64,000 bases of DNA from a virus: IMG/VR virus record IMGVR_UViG_3300047157_000137, positions 1 to 64,000 of that record. One strand, 5' to 3'. The position numbers and the translations under genes were made by a program. Below are positions 9,503 to 17,739 of the stretch, one piece after another. The notes below the pieces were generated by a model. The model was given only the letters and a program-made list of their open reading frames with translations, had not been told where the DNA came from and made no database searches. How positions within the stretch are numbered: position 1 is the first letter of the stretch; every line of letters starts with the position of its first letter.

Positions 9503-11251
9503 TTATCCGTCACAACTAAGACAGCCGTCATCCATTGCTTGTTCAGCAATATCTCCACGTAACACTGACTCAGTTCGAGTATAGTATAAGGTTTTAATAC
9601 CTTTTTTCCAAGCTTCAAAATGTACTTTATTTATCCACTTAGGTGTAGCAACACTAGGAAAAGCTAAGTTTAAACTTACGCTTTGATCTATATACTGTTG
9701 TCTTATACCCGCTTGATTAATTAACTCTAACTGATTAATTTCTTTGAAAGTTTTGAAAATTTCTTTGACCGGTATATCGTGAGGACCGTATGTAATTTTG
9801 TCTAATGCTTTTAATCCCTGTATTGATCCTCCGTCTTTTAGTATTTGATTCCATGTTTTTTCAGTATCTATTTTATGCTTGCGTAATATTTTTTTTAATG
9901 TTGGGTTTTTTCTTATAAAAGTACCTTTAGCGCTTTGTTCTGTAAATACATTTGCTGCCCATGGTTCTATTCCTGGCGATACGTTTCCACTAAGCTTACT
10001 GTTAGATACAGTGGGAGCGATAGCGCGAAGATGGGTATTGCGAAAACCAGTACCGACACACCAAAGAGGTTCTCCAAAAGCTTCAGCCAAAGACATTGAA
10101 GCTCGTTCAGACTCGATTTTAATTTGTGAGAAAATTTTTCTTGTTTCATATTGTGATAATAAACCTTCAAATGGTAGACCCTTTTCTTGTAGATACGTGT
10201 GCCAACCTAAAACGCCTAATCCTAAAGCTCTACCTTTTTCAGCAGATCTTACAGAATTATGAAATCCAACTTTACCTTTGGATCTCTGTATAAACTCTTC
10301 TAATACACCATCTAAAAACCATATAGCATCATGTATTAAGTTGCTTCCTTTCCATTCATCGTACTTAGCTAGATTTAAACTAGATAGACAACAAACAAAA
10401 CTATGTGACTCATCTGTATGTAATGTAATTTCACTACATATGTTTGTCATGTGTACTTTAAGCCCGTGTTTTTTGTAAGCTGGTGGGTTACACTTGTTTG
10501 TATTCCCCTTAAATAACACGTAAGGTTCTCCAGTAGCTTTACGCTTTTGAAGTAATTTTCCCCAACGTTTTCTAGCTGCTCCATCTCCTGATTCAACTCG
10601 TCGCATAAACTTGTCGCCGACCACAGCGCACTGGTGCAGGTTGAGCGATTGACGGTTAACGTCTCCTTTAGGTTCACGTATTTCGAGCCACTCATCGAAA
10701 TCGGGGTGTTCAATGTTAAGATTAACCGATGCAGCTCCTCGTCGGACAGATCCTTGATTAGTGGCAAGTATTGTTGAATCGTATATCTTACAAAAAGGCA
10801 CAACTCCATCACTTGTTCCATTTCCTTTAATTTTTGCACTGGCGGGTCTGATTTGATTAATTCCGATACCTACTCCACCACCGTGCTTTGCGAGTAGCAT
10901 CATCTCTAGGTTTTTACTACCTATATCGTATATACTGTCAGCAACATCTATACCAAAACAACTGATCGGTAAACCCCTGTCTGTACCTGTATTAGACAAC
11001 ACAGGAGACGCAAGACATAACCAACCTGACCAAATGTATTCAAAGAATTTTTCAGCCATATCAGGACGTTCTAAACGTCTTGCCACAGTATTACAAACTC
11101 TATGATATGCGTCTTTAGGCGATTCATCTTTTAAAAGATAACCACCGCCAATTGTTTTTTTATATACGTCAGTATCACCCCAAGCAGGGTAATCAACACC
11201 TTTTTTCCATTCGTTATTCCACATTTGTTTCAAACTTTTTTTCTGGTTCAA
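9503..11251 (-). CDS. nrdA: ribonucleoside-diphosphate reductase, large subunit (class I)
   Basis: The protein catalyses reduction of ribonucleotides to deoxyribonucleotides with the NrdB subunit encoded upstream. Visible hallmarks are Cys98 in an ISCFG segment, the active-site NICSEI segment (thiyl cysteine), an LSSLNLA segment, the APTVSNSKLSGNVSPGIEP loop and the C-terminal CLSC redox pair (Cys577, Cys580). At 582 residues it is shorter than cellular NrdA; it starts directly in the catalytic part and lacks an N-terminal ATP-cone, so it is probably not dATP-inhibited. It ends the early operon, just before the terminator. Its start overlaps the upstream small gene by 38 nt. Confidence 0.95.
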   Translation of the reverse strand: MNQKKSLKQMWNNEWKKGVDYPAWGDTDVYKKTIGGGYLLKDESPKDAYHRVCNTVARRLERPDMAEKFFEYIWSGWLCLASPVLSNTGTDRGLPISCFGIDVADSIYDIGSKNLEMMLLAKHGGGVGIGINQIRPASAKIKGNGTSDGVVPFCKIYDSTILATNQGSVRRGAASVNLNIEHPDFDEWLEIREPKGDVNRQSLNLHQCAVVGDKFMRRVESGDGAARKRWGKLLQKRKATGEPYVLFKGNTNKCNPPAYKKHGLKVHMTNICSEITLHTDESHSFVCCLSSLNLAKYDEWKGSNLIHDAIWFLDGVLEEFIQRSKGKVGFHNSVRSAEKGRALGLGVLGWHTYLQEKGLPFEGLLSQYETRKIFSQIKIESERASMSLAEAFGEPLWCVGTGFRNTHLRAIAPTVSNSKLSGNVSPGIEPWAANVFTEQSAKGTFIRKNPTLKKILRKHKIDTEKTWNQILKDGGSIQGLKALDKITYGPHDIPVKEIFKTFKEINQLELINQAGIRQQYIDQSVSLNLAFPSVATPKWINKVHFEAWKKGIKTLYYTRTESVLRGDIAEQAMDDGCLSCDG

Positions 11252-11444
11252 TTTTTTCTTTAGCTTGTTTTTGTTGTTCTTTTAATTTTTCTATAGCTTC
11301 ATCATAACCAGGCATTAGTTTTATTGTTTCAAAAACACCAAAAGCTACATTACTTAATTTTTGTAATTCAGGTATCATTTGTCTTAGCATACCTTCTAGG
11401 TTAGCTATTCTATTTTGCATTTCTATTAATTTACTTTCTTTCAT
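11214..11444 (-). CDS. small coiled-coil protein between nrdB and nrdA
   Basis: The 76-residue protein starts at the ATG that overlaps the upstream stop codon (ATGA at 11441-11444); a longer reading from a TTG is possible but less likely. The sequence is helical and charged (ESKLIEMQNRIANLEGMLRQ), ending in a Lys/Glu-rich tail. It overlaps the start of nrdA. No family is recognised. Its location suggests translation coupling with nrdA. Confidence 0.6.
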   Translation of the reverse strand: MKESKLIEMQNRIANLEGMLRQMIPELQKLSNVAFGVFETIKLMPGYDEAIEKLKEQQKQAKEKIEPEKKFETNVE

Positions 11445-11692
11445 GATATAAAATGTTTTAGCCAAGCTGTTAGGCCATTAATATTTAAAGCAACTAAGTT
11501 CCATTGCTTACGTGATGCTGTTTGTACTCCAACGCAAATAAAACCAACTATATACAAAGCTGGTTCTATTGTCCATTGTGCTGCTACCAGAAAACCTGCT
11601 CCCATATAACCTATACGGGTAGCTAGTCTTTCGCTAGGTTTTAGTCTTCTTTTTCTTTCTATTAAAAACCTTAGCAGTTTGTATCTTACCAT
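11441..11692 (-). CDS. small membrane protein in RNR operon
   Basis: The 83-residue protein has a strongly basic N-terminus (RKRRLKPSERLATR) followed by two closely spaced hydrophobic segments (about residues 28-43 and 45-58) and an amphipathic C-terminus. By the positive-inside rule the N-terminus is cytoplasmic. Its ATG overlaps the nrdB stop (GTATGGTAA context) and its stop overlaps the next start. The function is unknown. Confidence 0.65.
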   Translation of the reverse strand: MVRYKLLRFLIERKRRLKPSERLATRIGYMGAGFLVAAQWTIEPALYIVGFICVGVQTASRKQWNLVALNINGLTAWLKHFIS

Positions 11693-12663
11693 ACGTCTTC
11701 GAAATCTTCACCTTCATTAGCTTTACTATAGTCAGTCGGCCTAATAGCAAAGAAATCAGTGTGAGTGTGACCCCCGGTAAGATGATCAAACCAAGCCATT
11801 TTATCAATTGACTTTTGGTCATATTCAAATTTAAATTTTCCTTCTGCTTTATAACCCAATTCTTTAAGTTTATCACCTGTACGTTTTTTAATAAAATGTT
11901 TTAGGTCATACTCAGTTATACCTTCAATATCACCCATTTCAAACAACTTAGATATGTAAGTCATCTCAGCATTGTGCATAGTTAAAGCTGCATCATATAC
12001 ATGCTCCTTACATTCTTCTTTTAATCCTGGTATTTGAGAACACATATGTCTGAATAATTGACAACCCATTTTGCTATGTAATGATTCATCTCTTACAGAC
12101 CATTTCATTTGTTGGCCGATACCTTTAAGCATGTTTCTCATTTGAAAACTGTATAGTACAGCAAAGGCAGAATATAGACTAACCCCTTCAGCAAAAGCAG
12201 AAAAAGTAGCAAGAGACTTACCAATACCAACAGGATCGGACCCGCCATAACTAACCAGGTTATCAAACCTTGCAGCAGTAGCAGGCTCATGGAGAAAAGC
12301 TTCGTAATCTTCGAGTCCAAGTGTTTCATTTAAATAACTATAAGCTACAGCATGTATTGTTTCTTGTGAGCCGAACATCATAGCCATTTGCTGTATCTCA
12401 TGTTTTGGAAACCATGATACGACATTTTGTGTCCAGTAATCTGACACTGCACATTCTGTTTGTGCAAAACCTAACAGTATGTTACCTACTAAGTTTTTTT
12501 CTTCTGGAGTTAGTTTTTCGTTCCAGTCTTTAACATCTCCGCTCATAGGTATTTCAGTGTGTAACCAAAATGCTTGAGCTTGCTTTAACCAACCTTCAGT
12601 GTAATATTCAGGATATTCAAAAGGCTTATATGGTATTCTCTCTGTAAATAGTGGTATTCCCAT
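11686..12663 (-). CDS. nrdB: ribonucleoside-diphosphate reductase, small subunit
   Basis: The 325-residue R2 protein makes the diiron-tyrosyl cofactor for NrdA. The metal ligands are visible with the E. coli spacing: Glu70 (position of Asp84), Glu101 and His104 (ETIH), Glu159, and Glu193 and His196 (RDESLH). The radical tyrosine is Tyr108, seven residues after Glu101 as in E. coli. The first ligand is Glu where E. coli has Asp. The C-terminus ends in an acidic EDFEDVW tail of the type that docks on the large subunit. Three small genes overlap or abut its start on the upstream side. Confidence 0.95.
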   Translation of the reverse strand: MGIPLFTERIPYKPFEYPEYYTEGWLKQAQAFWLHTEIPMSGDVKDWNEKLTPEEKNLVGNILLGFAQTECAVSDYWTQNVVSWFPKHEIQQMAMMFGSQETIHAVAYSYLNETLGLEDYEAFLHEPATAARFDNLVSYGGSDPVGIGKSLATFSAFAEGVSLYSAFAVLYSFQMRNMLKGIGQQMKWSVRDESLHSKMGCQLFRHMCSQIPGLKEECKEHVYDAALTMHNAEMTYISKLFEMGDIEGITEYDLKHFIKKRTGDKLKELGYKAEGKFKFEYDQKSIDKMAWFDHLTGGHTHTDFFAIRPTDYSKANEGEDFEDVW

Positions 12664-12788
12664 TAGCGTCCTTGGCCTCTATATTGTTTCTTATAACCGG
12701 TTTGTCCCCTTGAGGCATTTTTAGAGTGGACACCTGGTCGTCTTGTTTTTGTTTTTCTTGTGTAATTTGTTAATACTATTTTTGCCAT
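12663..12788 (-). CDS. 41-residue basic peptide upstream of nrdB
   Basis: An ATG at 12788 opens a 41-codon frame whose stop overlaps the nrdB start (TAATG). The product is very basic (many Arg/Lys, a QGR end) and probably binds nucleic acid or is ribosome-associated. Tight overlap on both sides and lack of a gap support it as a real gene. No family is recognised. Confidence 0.6.
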   Translation of the reverse strand: MAKIVLTNYTRKTKTRRPGVHSKNASRGQTGYKKQYRGQGR

Positions 12789-12943
12789 TATTCTTCGTAA
12801 TAAAAGCTTAAACAAATATCTATAAAACCTAAATAAAGTACGTGATCAACTTGATAATCACCATCTTCGTATGATCTTATGCCAAATAGTATACCTGGAA
12901 AAAATCCTGTAGATAATTCCCATGAAGTATGTTTTTTAATCAT
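12788..12943 (-). CDS. 51-residue hypothetical protein
   Basis: The frame from the ATG at 12943 gives a 51-residue protein beginning MIKKHTSWELSTGFFPG, with an acidic end (YYEE). Its stop overlaps the next ATG (TAATG at 12788). It is a chain member of the nrdB operon. The product has aromatic and hydrophobic stretches but no clear membrane helix. Function unknown. Confidence 0.6.
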   Translation of the reverse strand: MIKKHTSWELSTGFFPGILFGIRSYEDGDYQVDHVLYLGFIDICLSFYYEE

Positions 12944-13100
12944 AACATTTTATATTATATTGATTGTGTATATTTATAAGATCTTTCCATTTTAAATAAC
13001 CTCTTTTATTAATTGTCCATTTAATATAAGTATCGATCTTACGTTCTTTGTATTTAGTTCTAGCTATATGTTTAGAGGCTAGTTTGTTTTTTCTTTGCAT
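12936..13100 (-). CDS. 54-residue basic hypothetical protein
   Basis: The frame from the ATG at 13100 encodes 54 residues, rich in Lys/Arg, including KYKERKIDTYIKW and RGYLKWKDL segments. Its start lies 29 nt inside the upstream endonuclease gene and its stop (ATGATTAA) overlaps the next start by 8 nt. Overlap on both sides is the usual pattern in this arm. Function unknown. Confidence 0.5.
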   Translation of the reverse strand: MQRKNKLASKHIARTKYKERKIDTYIKWTINKRGYLKWKDLINIHNQYNIKCYD

Positions 13101-13557
13101 TTGTTCTAAGATTTTTTCTCATGATTTCTATCTGCTTGATAGTTTCATCACAGTCTTTTTGGTTTTGAGGTTTAAACAATGCTATACTAGGTGAATGTTG
13201 TGCTATCCATGATTTAAATAATTTCCATCTAAGTGGAAATGATTCATTAGCTCTACCCTTACATTCAATTATAAAATCTCTACCTACAAAATCTGGTTTG
13301 TATTTTATAGGTAAAATCTTTTTACAACCTCTATCTTTGTATTCACCTTTACCATTAGCTTGTTTTTCAAAGCATATACCTTCGTAATCAAAACCGTTAA
13401 GCAGAGTATAGCTTGTAGGCTCATACTCAGCTACGATTCTAGCTTCTTTCAAAGCTTTGTACATATATACTTCTAGTCCTGATGCAAACTTAATACCATC
13501 GTGTATTACTTTTTTTGCTCGGACTGGTCCTCTTTTACGTTTATAAGACTTCTTCAT
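13072..13557 (-). CDS. endonuclease I-like Holliday junction resolvase (PD-(D/E)XK)
   Basis: The 161-residue protein carries the T7 endonuclease I pattern: Glu29 in FASGLEVYMYKAL, Asp89 in YKPDF, and Glu98/Lys100 in FIIECKG, with a basic N-terminus. T7 endonuclease I cleaves branched DNA and Holliday junctions to debranch replicated phage DNA before packaging. Four cysteines are scattered, with no clear zinc site. Its start overlaps the end of the upstream MazG-like gene by 17 nt, and it lies among other DNA-metabolism genes. Fold confidence is good; substrate specificity is inferred. Confidence 0.8.
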   Translation of the reverse strand: MKKSYKRKRGPVRAKKVIHDGIKFASGLEVYMYKALKEARIVAEYEPTSYTLLNGFDYEGICFEKQANGKGEYKDRGCKKILPIKYKPDFVGRDFIIECKGRANESFPLRWKLFKSWIAQHSPSIALFKPQNQKDCDETIKQIEIMRKNLRTNAKKKQTSL

Positions 13558-13825
13558 TTACGTTTATATTAGTTACATCTTTGGTAAACCTATTGTATGC
13601 AACCTCTTCTATCTCATCTTGTAAACATCTTTTAGCTGCTTCAATATATAATAATGCATCCATTAATTCTTCTTGCACATCAACCAAGAAACGATTAAGA
13701 TCTTTTTCTTGGCCTTCAATTTCTTGCATCATTGTAGCTCCATATTTTTTCTGGCCTATTAAACTACGTTGGTCCATCTTCCTTAGTACTGCCTGTACTA
13801 TCTTATCTTCTGTTTTAATCTTCAT
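13541..13825 (-). CDS. MazG-like all-alpha nucleotide pyrophosphohydrolase (small)
   Basis: The 94-residue protein has the helical pattern of all-alpha NTP pyrophosphatases: QKKYG followed by DVQEELMDALLYIEAAK, where the EExxDA positions bind metal. Members hydrolyse nucleoside triphosphates to monophosphates; T4 dCTPase is in the same superfamily. It overlaps the upstream MazG-domain gene by 11 nt. Together with the hydroxymethylase-like gene nearby, it could remove dCTP or provide dCMP/dUMP, but the substrate is not visible from sequence. Confidence 0.6.
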   Translation of the reverse strand: MKIKTEDKIVQAVLRKMDQRSLIGQKKYGATMMQEIEGQEKDLNRFLVDVQEELMDALLYIEAAKRCLQDEIEEVAYNRFTKDVTNINVNEEVL

Positions 13826-14585
13826 CTTTTACAAATGTTCCGTTAATCATTTTACCTGTTCTTTCGTTTATAACTTCATATGCAGATTGTATACATGTTT
13901 CAATATAAACACCTCGTTGATGAGCTAAGTTAGTTAAGACCACAACCATATCACCAATAGCATCAATAACTTCTGGTTGATCATCTTTTAATAAAGCTTT
14001 AGCTAACTCACCAGCTTCTTCTTGTAGCTTAACATATTGAGTCATAGTATTTCCTTCTTTATACAAGCCTCTATCGTGTGCCCAAGTTCTAATTTTATCA
14101 AACATTACCTGACTTTTATTATAGTCTGGTATTTCCATGATTATATTAGTTTTAAAATACTCTGCAAAAGCTTTATTATATATATAAGATCTATTATCAT
14201 TATACATAGAAACTTTAGCGTTATCCATTATCCATTGTATTGTTTGCATATCTATGTAGAACTTACCGTGAGACGTATCCCATTTCATATTCATGTTATC
14301 CATAAGATGTCCTTTTAATTTGTTTAAAGGAACTGCAAAAGTTGAAGTTTGTTCTGTTACGTTTATTTTCATTTTCTTAAAAAGGTTTTTATATTTCTTT
14401 CTATCTACTTTATAGCCATAAGACTTTTGAAGTTCTATCTCTTTGTCCGATATATAATCTATATCGTCCGACTGATCAAGAACTTCATATTCACTAGAGC
14501 TATAGCCCTGAATTAATGTAACACGAGTATTAAGATCACGTGTAACACCAATCTTTTTACCTGGTATGTGGTATAAATAATACAT
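13815..14585 (-). CDS. two-domain protein: GIY-YIG-like N-terminus and MazG-type pyrophosphohydrolase C-terminus
   Basis: The 256-residue protein ends in a MazG-type domain (about residues 160-256) with metal ligands Glu189, Glu190, Glu193 and Asp208/Asp212 (KLQEEAGELAKAL, VIDAIGDM). This domain hydrolyses nucleoside triphosphates to monophosphates. The N-terminus (YLYHIPGKKIGVTRDLNTRV) resembles the first strands of a GIY-YIG fold, with KIG standing for the second motif, though the catalytic Tyr residues are not convincing. The middle (residues 75-160) is unassigned. It lies 1 nt downstream of the thymidylate-synthase-family gene, which supports a nucleotide-pool role. Confidence 0.7.
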   Translation of the reverse strand: MYYLYHIPGKKIGVTRDLNTRVTLIQGYSSSEYEVLDQSDDIDYISDKEIELQKSYGYKVDRKKYKNLFKKMKINVTEQTSTFAVPLNKLKGHLMDNMNMKWDTSHGKFYIDMQTIQWIMDNAKVSMYNDNRSYIYNKAFAEYFKTNIIMEIPDYNKSQVMFDKIRTWAHDRGLYKEGNTMTQYVKLQEEAGELAKALLKDDQPEVIDAIGDMVVVLTNLAHQRGVYIETCIQSAYEVINERTGKMINGTFVKDED

Positions 14586-14586
14586 A

Positions 14587-15234
14587 TTATGTTATTTTAT
14601 CGTTATACAAATGTAAGTTATGTGCGAAATGGTAATAAGTACCGATCTCATATCCTGTCCTCTCTGAGACCAATTTTTGTAACATTGAAAAACAATATTG
14701 ATCGTTACAGAAACCGTACCAGAGGTCGTTAGAACGCATCACAACTGACATGTTTAGCTTATTGTTTAATACTGTAAACTGAACTGCATAAGTACACGGC
14801 GTGTCTTTAGCATACCAGTGATGTTCTTTACCATCGTATATACTTATTGCTGCGTGTCTAGTGTTAGGATTATCTTTAAGCTTTGCAACTACATAATCTA
14901 ATTGGTAGTTACGTTCCCATTGATGACCATAATTAGATCTTACCTCGTTGTTACCGTCAACCATTCGTTGCCATATCTCAGGTACTTTACCATATATATC
15001 TCCTAACTTATCTACGTTAGGATTCCCTGACAAGTACCATTGCCATTCAGCTTCAGCATATGTATGATTCCATTTTCTGTTTTTAGCCAATATATGATTA
15101 TCCATAGGGTTTTTAATATAAAAGCCTACGTTAAATAAAGCTTTTGTATTATCAAAATCTATACCATCAAACATTATTGTTGGATAAAAATAATTAAATG
15201 CATCACTTGCTGTTTGAAATTTTGTTTTTATCAT
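14587..15234 (-). CDS. thymidylate synthase family protein, dCMP hydroxymethylase type
   Basis: The 215-residue protein has the ThyA-superfamily core: Trp-rich start of the fold, phosphate-binding Arg near residue 126 (PNTRHAAISIY), catalytic Cys147 (DTPCTYAVQF), a second Arg in RSND (167-170), and a final HLYND segment. At the position of the dUMP-selecting Asn of thymidylate synthase it has Asp178 (GFCND). T4 gp42 dCMP hydroxymethylase also has Asp there, in a GFRND context. The NSNYG/RSNYG and MRSND segments also resemble gp42. It therefore likely uses dCMP and methylene-THF to make 5-hydroxymethyl-dCMP. A true thymidylate synthase is the alternative. Its start overlaps the upstream gene by 32 nt. 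Confidence 0.8.
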   Translation of the reverse strand: MIKTKFQTASDAFNYFYPTIMFDGIDFDNTKALFNVGFYIKNPMDNHILAKNRKWNHTYAEAEWQWYLSGNPNVDKLGDIYGKVPEIWQRMVDGNNEVRSNYGHQWERNYQLDYVVAKLKDNPNTRHAAISIYDGKEHHWYAKDTPCTYAVQFTVLNNKLNMSVVMRSNDLWYGFCNDQYCFSMLQKLVSERTGYEIGTYYHFAHNLHLYNDKIT

Positions 15235-15481
15235 AATAAAATCTATATAATTCGAATATTTTTTCGTTTAATTGTTTGCCATTATATTTAAATGGTGATC
15301 GTTTTTTAGCTCCATTAACCTCTACATCGATCCACCAGTAGTAATTATCTTGTTCATTACTTGCTGCCCATGGAGATATTTTAACACCATTGTTTATACA
15401 CCATCTATATGCCTCTGTATTTTCATCAGTCCATTCAGGACCCAAGATGTTTACCTTCTTCTTACGCCAAGCCGCACTCAT
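15203..15481 (-). CDS. hypothetical protein, Trp/Tyr-rich
   Basis: The ATG at 15481 overlaps the primase-helicase stop (TAATGA), so this start (MSAAWRKKK) is preferred over an upstream TTG that would add three residues. The 92-residue product is rich in Trp and Tyr (EQDNYYWWIDVEVNG) and Lys, and ends with a basic tail. No family is recognised. It sits between the helicase and the hydroxymethylase-like gene, in the replication block. Confidence 0.6.
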   Translation of the reverse strand: MSAAWRKKKVNILGPEWTDENTEAYRWCINNGVKISPWAASNEQDNYYWWIDVEVNGAKKRSPFKYNGKQLNEKIFELYRFYYDKNKISNSK

Positions 15482-17205
15482 TAATCCCAAGGCATTGATT
15501 CCTCTTCTAACTCAGCCATTTGATGAGGTATGAAACAACCTGATTTATGTTCCCATTTAAAATGAGCTTCAGCTCCATTTTCACCGAGGTTTTGAAACTT
15601 TACTTTAAGTACTTTTGCTTTAACTGTTTTAGCCTCGTAATCTCTATGGACCAGTATACCATGATAACTTGCATCGTACCATTCACCACCGCCTTTAATG
15701 TTATACATAGTAGGTTCTTCAATTTTTCCATCTTTATCTTTATACATTTTAGTTGGATGAGCAACAATAAATACTAGTACATCATATTTCTTTGCAAAGG
15801 TTTCAATCTTAGTTAGATATTCCATCGTGTAACGATTTACATCCTCAGTCTTACAATCAACGTCTCTAATCTTATTAAATGGATCTATAACAAGACATTT
15901 AATACCTTTACGTTTAACAAGTTCAGCACCCTTACGCAATACAGATTCAAGAGTATAACGTTCCATGTCTATAAAGAAAAAGTTATCATTAACGTGATCA
16001 GCAACTTGATTCCATTTGTCTGTACCTATATCATTACGTGTTGGCATGTCTTGCCAAACTTTTCTCATTAGTTTATGAGCATGTAAGTATGTAGGTGCAT
16101 TCTCAGGCGATGCAAACGCTGTTTTCCATTGGTAATTGTTATTATAACCAACTACCATCTGATCAACGAAATCTGACTTTCCGCTAGATGGTATGCCAGT
16201 AACAGTGATAAACTGGCCAGTATAAGTACTAAAAATATTGTCAAAGTTAGGTATGCCAATTTGATACCCACGCTTGAAGCCATTTTTAACAAAGTCTGTA
16301 ATTTCATCTTCTATATCTTTAAATGTTGTGACGTTTTCTAATGGAACAGGTCTTGATTTTATAATACGCTCAGACAAAGCTTCTTTACCGTATTTAATTA
16401 AGTAATCATTTGCATCCTTACATTCTTCAAAAGTTGCTAAGAAACAAACTTCAGCACCAAGACGTCTTATTAACTCTTGTTGTAAAGCTTGACCAGGTTC
16501 ATCATTATCAACTGCAAGTATTATTTTTTCTTTATCTTCAAAATAATCTATACAGTTATCTAAATAATCTAAGTTGTTAGAATTTAACGTCGCACCATTA
16601 GGTACAGATATAGCGTTTTTAATTCCAGCTTCATGTAAAGCTAGTACATCCATCTCACCTTCAGTTATAACACACTCTTTATAACCTATTATACTATTTA
16701 TATTATAAAATACTTTTTCAGCACCTTTATATAACTTAAAGTTTTTACGGCCATCTCTGTATTTAACATTGATAAGCTCATCACCCATTATATAATTAAA
16801 CTGAATTGTATTCTCGGACTTGCCGGTCTGTGGCATAAACTCAGGACCCTCTGTGACCATAAGATCGTCGAGGGTTGACTGAGATATTCCACGTGACTCA
16901 AACCATTTAAAGACCTTAGACGTTATTTGTTTTGGGTCTACAACGTTTAACGAATCAGGACGTATATATGTCTTCTCAGACGATCCTTTACGTTGATACG
17001 TATGTAATTGAAATGATGAATCACAATGATGACAAGTACCCAAACCACGTTCCCAATCATAACTAGCACATTTAGCCTTTTGATTTTTAGGTTTCCTATC
17101 ATGTGAACACAGGGGACAAATCCCCTGCGTTTTTCCTACATCTAGTTTATGTTGGTTAAACTGGTCGATTAAAAATCCATTAATCTCCGTGTTGTTTACT
17201 TGCAT
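15481..17205 (-). CDS. bifunctional DNA primase-helicase (T7 gp4 / Twinkle type)
   Basis: The 574-residue protein shows three domains in order: an N-terminal zinc ribbon (CPLC at 30-33, CHHC at 58-61), a TOPRIM primase domain (VITEGEMDVLAL near 185 and AVDNDEPGQAL near 235), and a DnaB/RecA-type helicase domain with Walker A (TGIPSSGKS near 320) and Walker B (CLVIDPFN near 425). This is the T7 gp4 arrangement: RNA primer synthesis coupled to hexameric 5'-3' unwinding. All key motifs look intact. The SSB gene lies 10 nt upstream in the same transcript. Confidence 0.95.
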   Translation of the reverse strand: MQVNNTEINGFLIDQFNQHKLDVGKTQGICPLCSHDRKPKNQKAKCASYDWERGLGTCHHCDSSFQLHTYQRKGSSEKTYIRPDSLNVVDPKQITSKVFKWFESRGISQSTLDDLMVTEGPEFMPQTGKSENTIQFNYIMGDELINVKYRDGRKNFKLYKGAEKVFYNINSIIGYKECVITEGEMDVLALHEAGIKNAISVPNGATLNSNNLDYLDNCIDYFEDKEKIILAVDNDEPGQALQQELIRRLGAEVCFLATFEECKDANDYLIKYGKEALSERIIKSRPVPLENVTTFKDIEDEITDFVKNGFKRGYQIGIPNFDNIFSTYTGQFITVTGIPSSGKSDFVDQMVVGYNNNYQWKTAFASPENAPTYLHAHKLMRKVWQDMPTRNDIGTDKWNQVADHVNDNFFFIDMERYTLESVLRKGAELVKRKGIKCLVIDPFNKIRDVDCKTEDVNRYTMEYLTKIETFAKKYDVLVFIVAHPTKMYKDKDGKIEEPTMYNIKGGGEWYDASYHGILVHRDYEAKTVKAKVLKVKFQNLGENGAEAHFKWEHKSGCFIPHQMAELEEESMPWD

Positions 17206-17215
17206 GTATTACTAT

Positions 17216-17524
17216 TTAAAATGGTAAATCATCTTCGATTGCTGCAGCTGCTACAGGCGGTGCTGCTTGCTGCTGTGGGTTATCGAACTTTTTAACTTCT
17301 CCGTTGGTCCATACTAATTTTACATTACCTAAGTATGTCTTTGCTTCTTTCGCTGTACGTTCTTCTTTACTTTGCGATACAATGACTGGACCCTGATTAC
17401 CGAACTGATCAAGCTCATCGTTAAGAGTAATACTGATAGGTAAGTATTTACCTTTCTTACCAATGATGATCTTGTCTTTAGGTATTTCATTTAGGTTAAT
17501 GCTTGCTGCTAATATTAATGCCAT
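17216..17524 (-). CDS. single-stranded DNA-binding protein
   Basis: The 102-residue protein has a beta-rich N-terminal part and a Gln/Ala/Pro linker ending in the acidic tip EDDLPF, the hallmark of SSB C-termini that recruit partner enzymes. It lies directly upstream of the primase-helicase and its start overlaps the stop of the next gene upstream by 1 nt. It is shorter than bacterial SSB, so the OB fold is probably minimal. A phage SSB is the best call. Confidence 0.75.
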   Translation of the reverse strand: MALILAASINLNEIPKDKIIIGKKGKYLPISITLNDELDQFGNQGPVIVSQSKEERTAKEAKTYLGNVKLVWTNGEVKKFDNPQQQAAPPVAAAAIEDDLPF

Positions 17525-17727
17525 TATGCTGTTGTATTAAATAGGTTTGTGAACATAGTTCTAAGATCTGCTGCATTTACACCAGTTCTTCTTCTGAAAT
17601 TATCTGCTTTCTTAGCATATGGGTGCAAGCCATCTACAGTTGTATTGTTCTTGTAAAATTCAGTTACAGGAAAGTTCATTCCAGTCATTGCACATTGTTT
17701 TGTTGTTACTTTTCTTTTTCTTGCCAT
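17524..17727 (-). CDS. endonuclease VII-like / FYK-motif small protein lacking zinc cysteines
   Basis: The 67-residue basic protein has the spacing of small recombination-endonuclease VII N-termini (a Cys start, then TEFYKN, DGL, YAKKADNFRR), but the second and third cysteines of the usual CxxC pairs are replaced (QCAMTG, YAKKAD). The zinc site is therefore lost and it may only bind nucleic acid. It lies between the recombination genes and SSB. The family link is tentative. Confidence 0.5.
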   Translation of the reverse strand: MARKRKVTTKQCAMTGMNFPVTEFYKNNTTVDGLHPYAKKADNFRRRTGVNAADLRTMFTNLFNTTA

Positions 17728-17739
17728 AATAAAATAAAA

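Noticed and set aside
9879-10839. Long ORFs on the opposite strand and in other frames within nrdA and similar ORFs elsewhere.
   Set aside because: They are shadows of confidently assigned genes and show no family motifs or start context.
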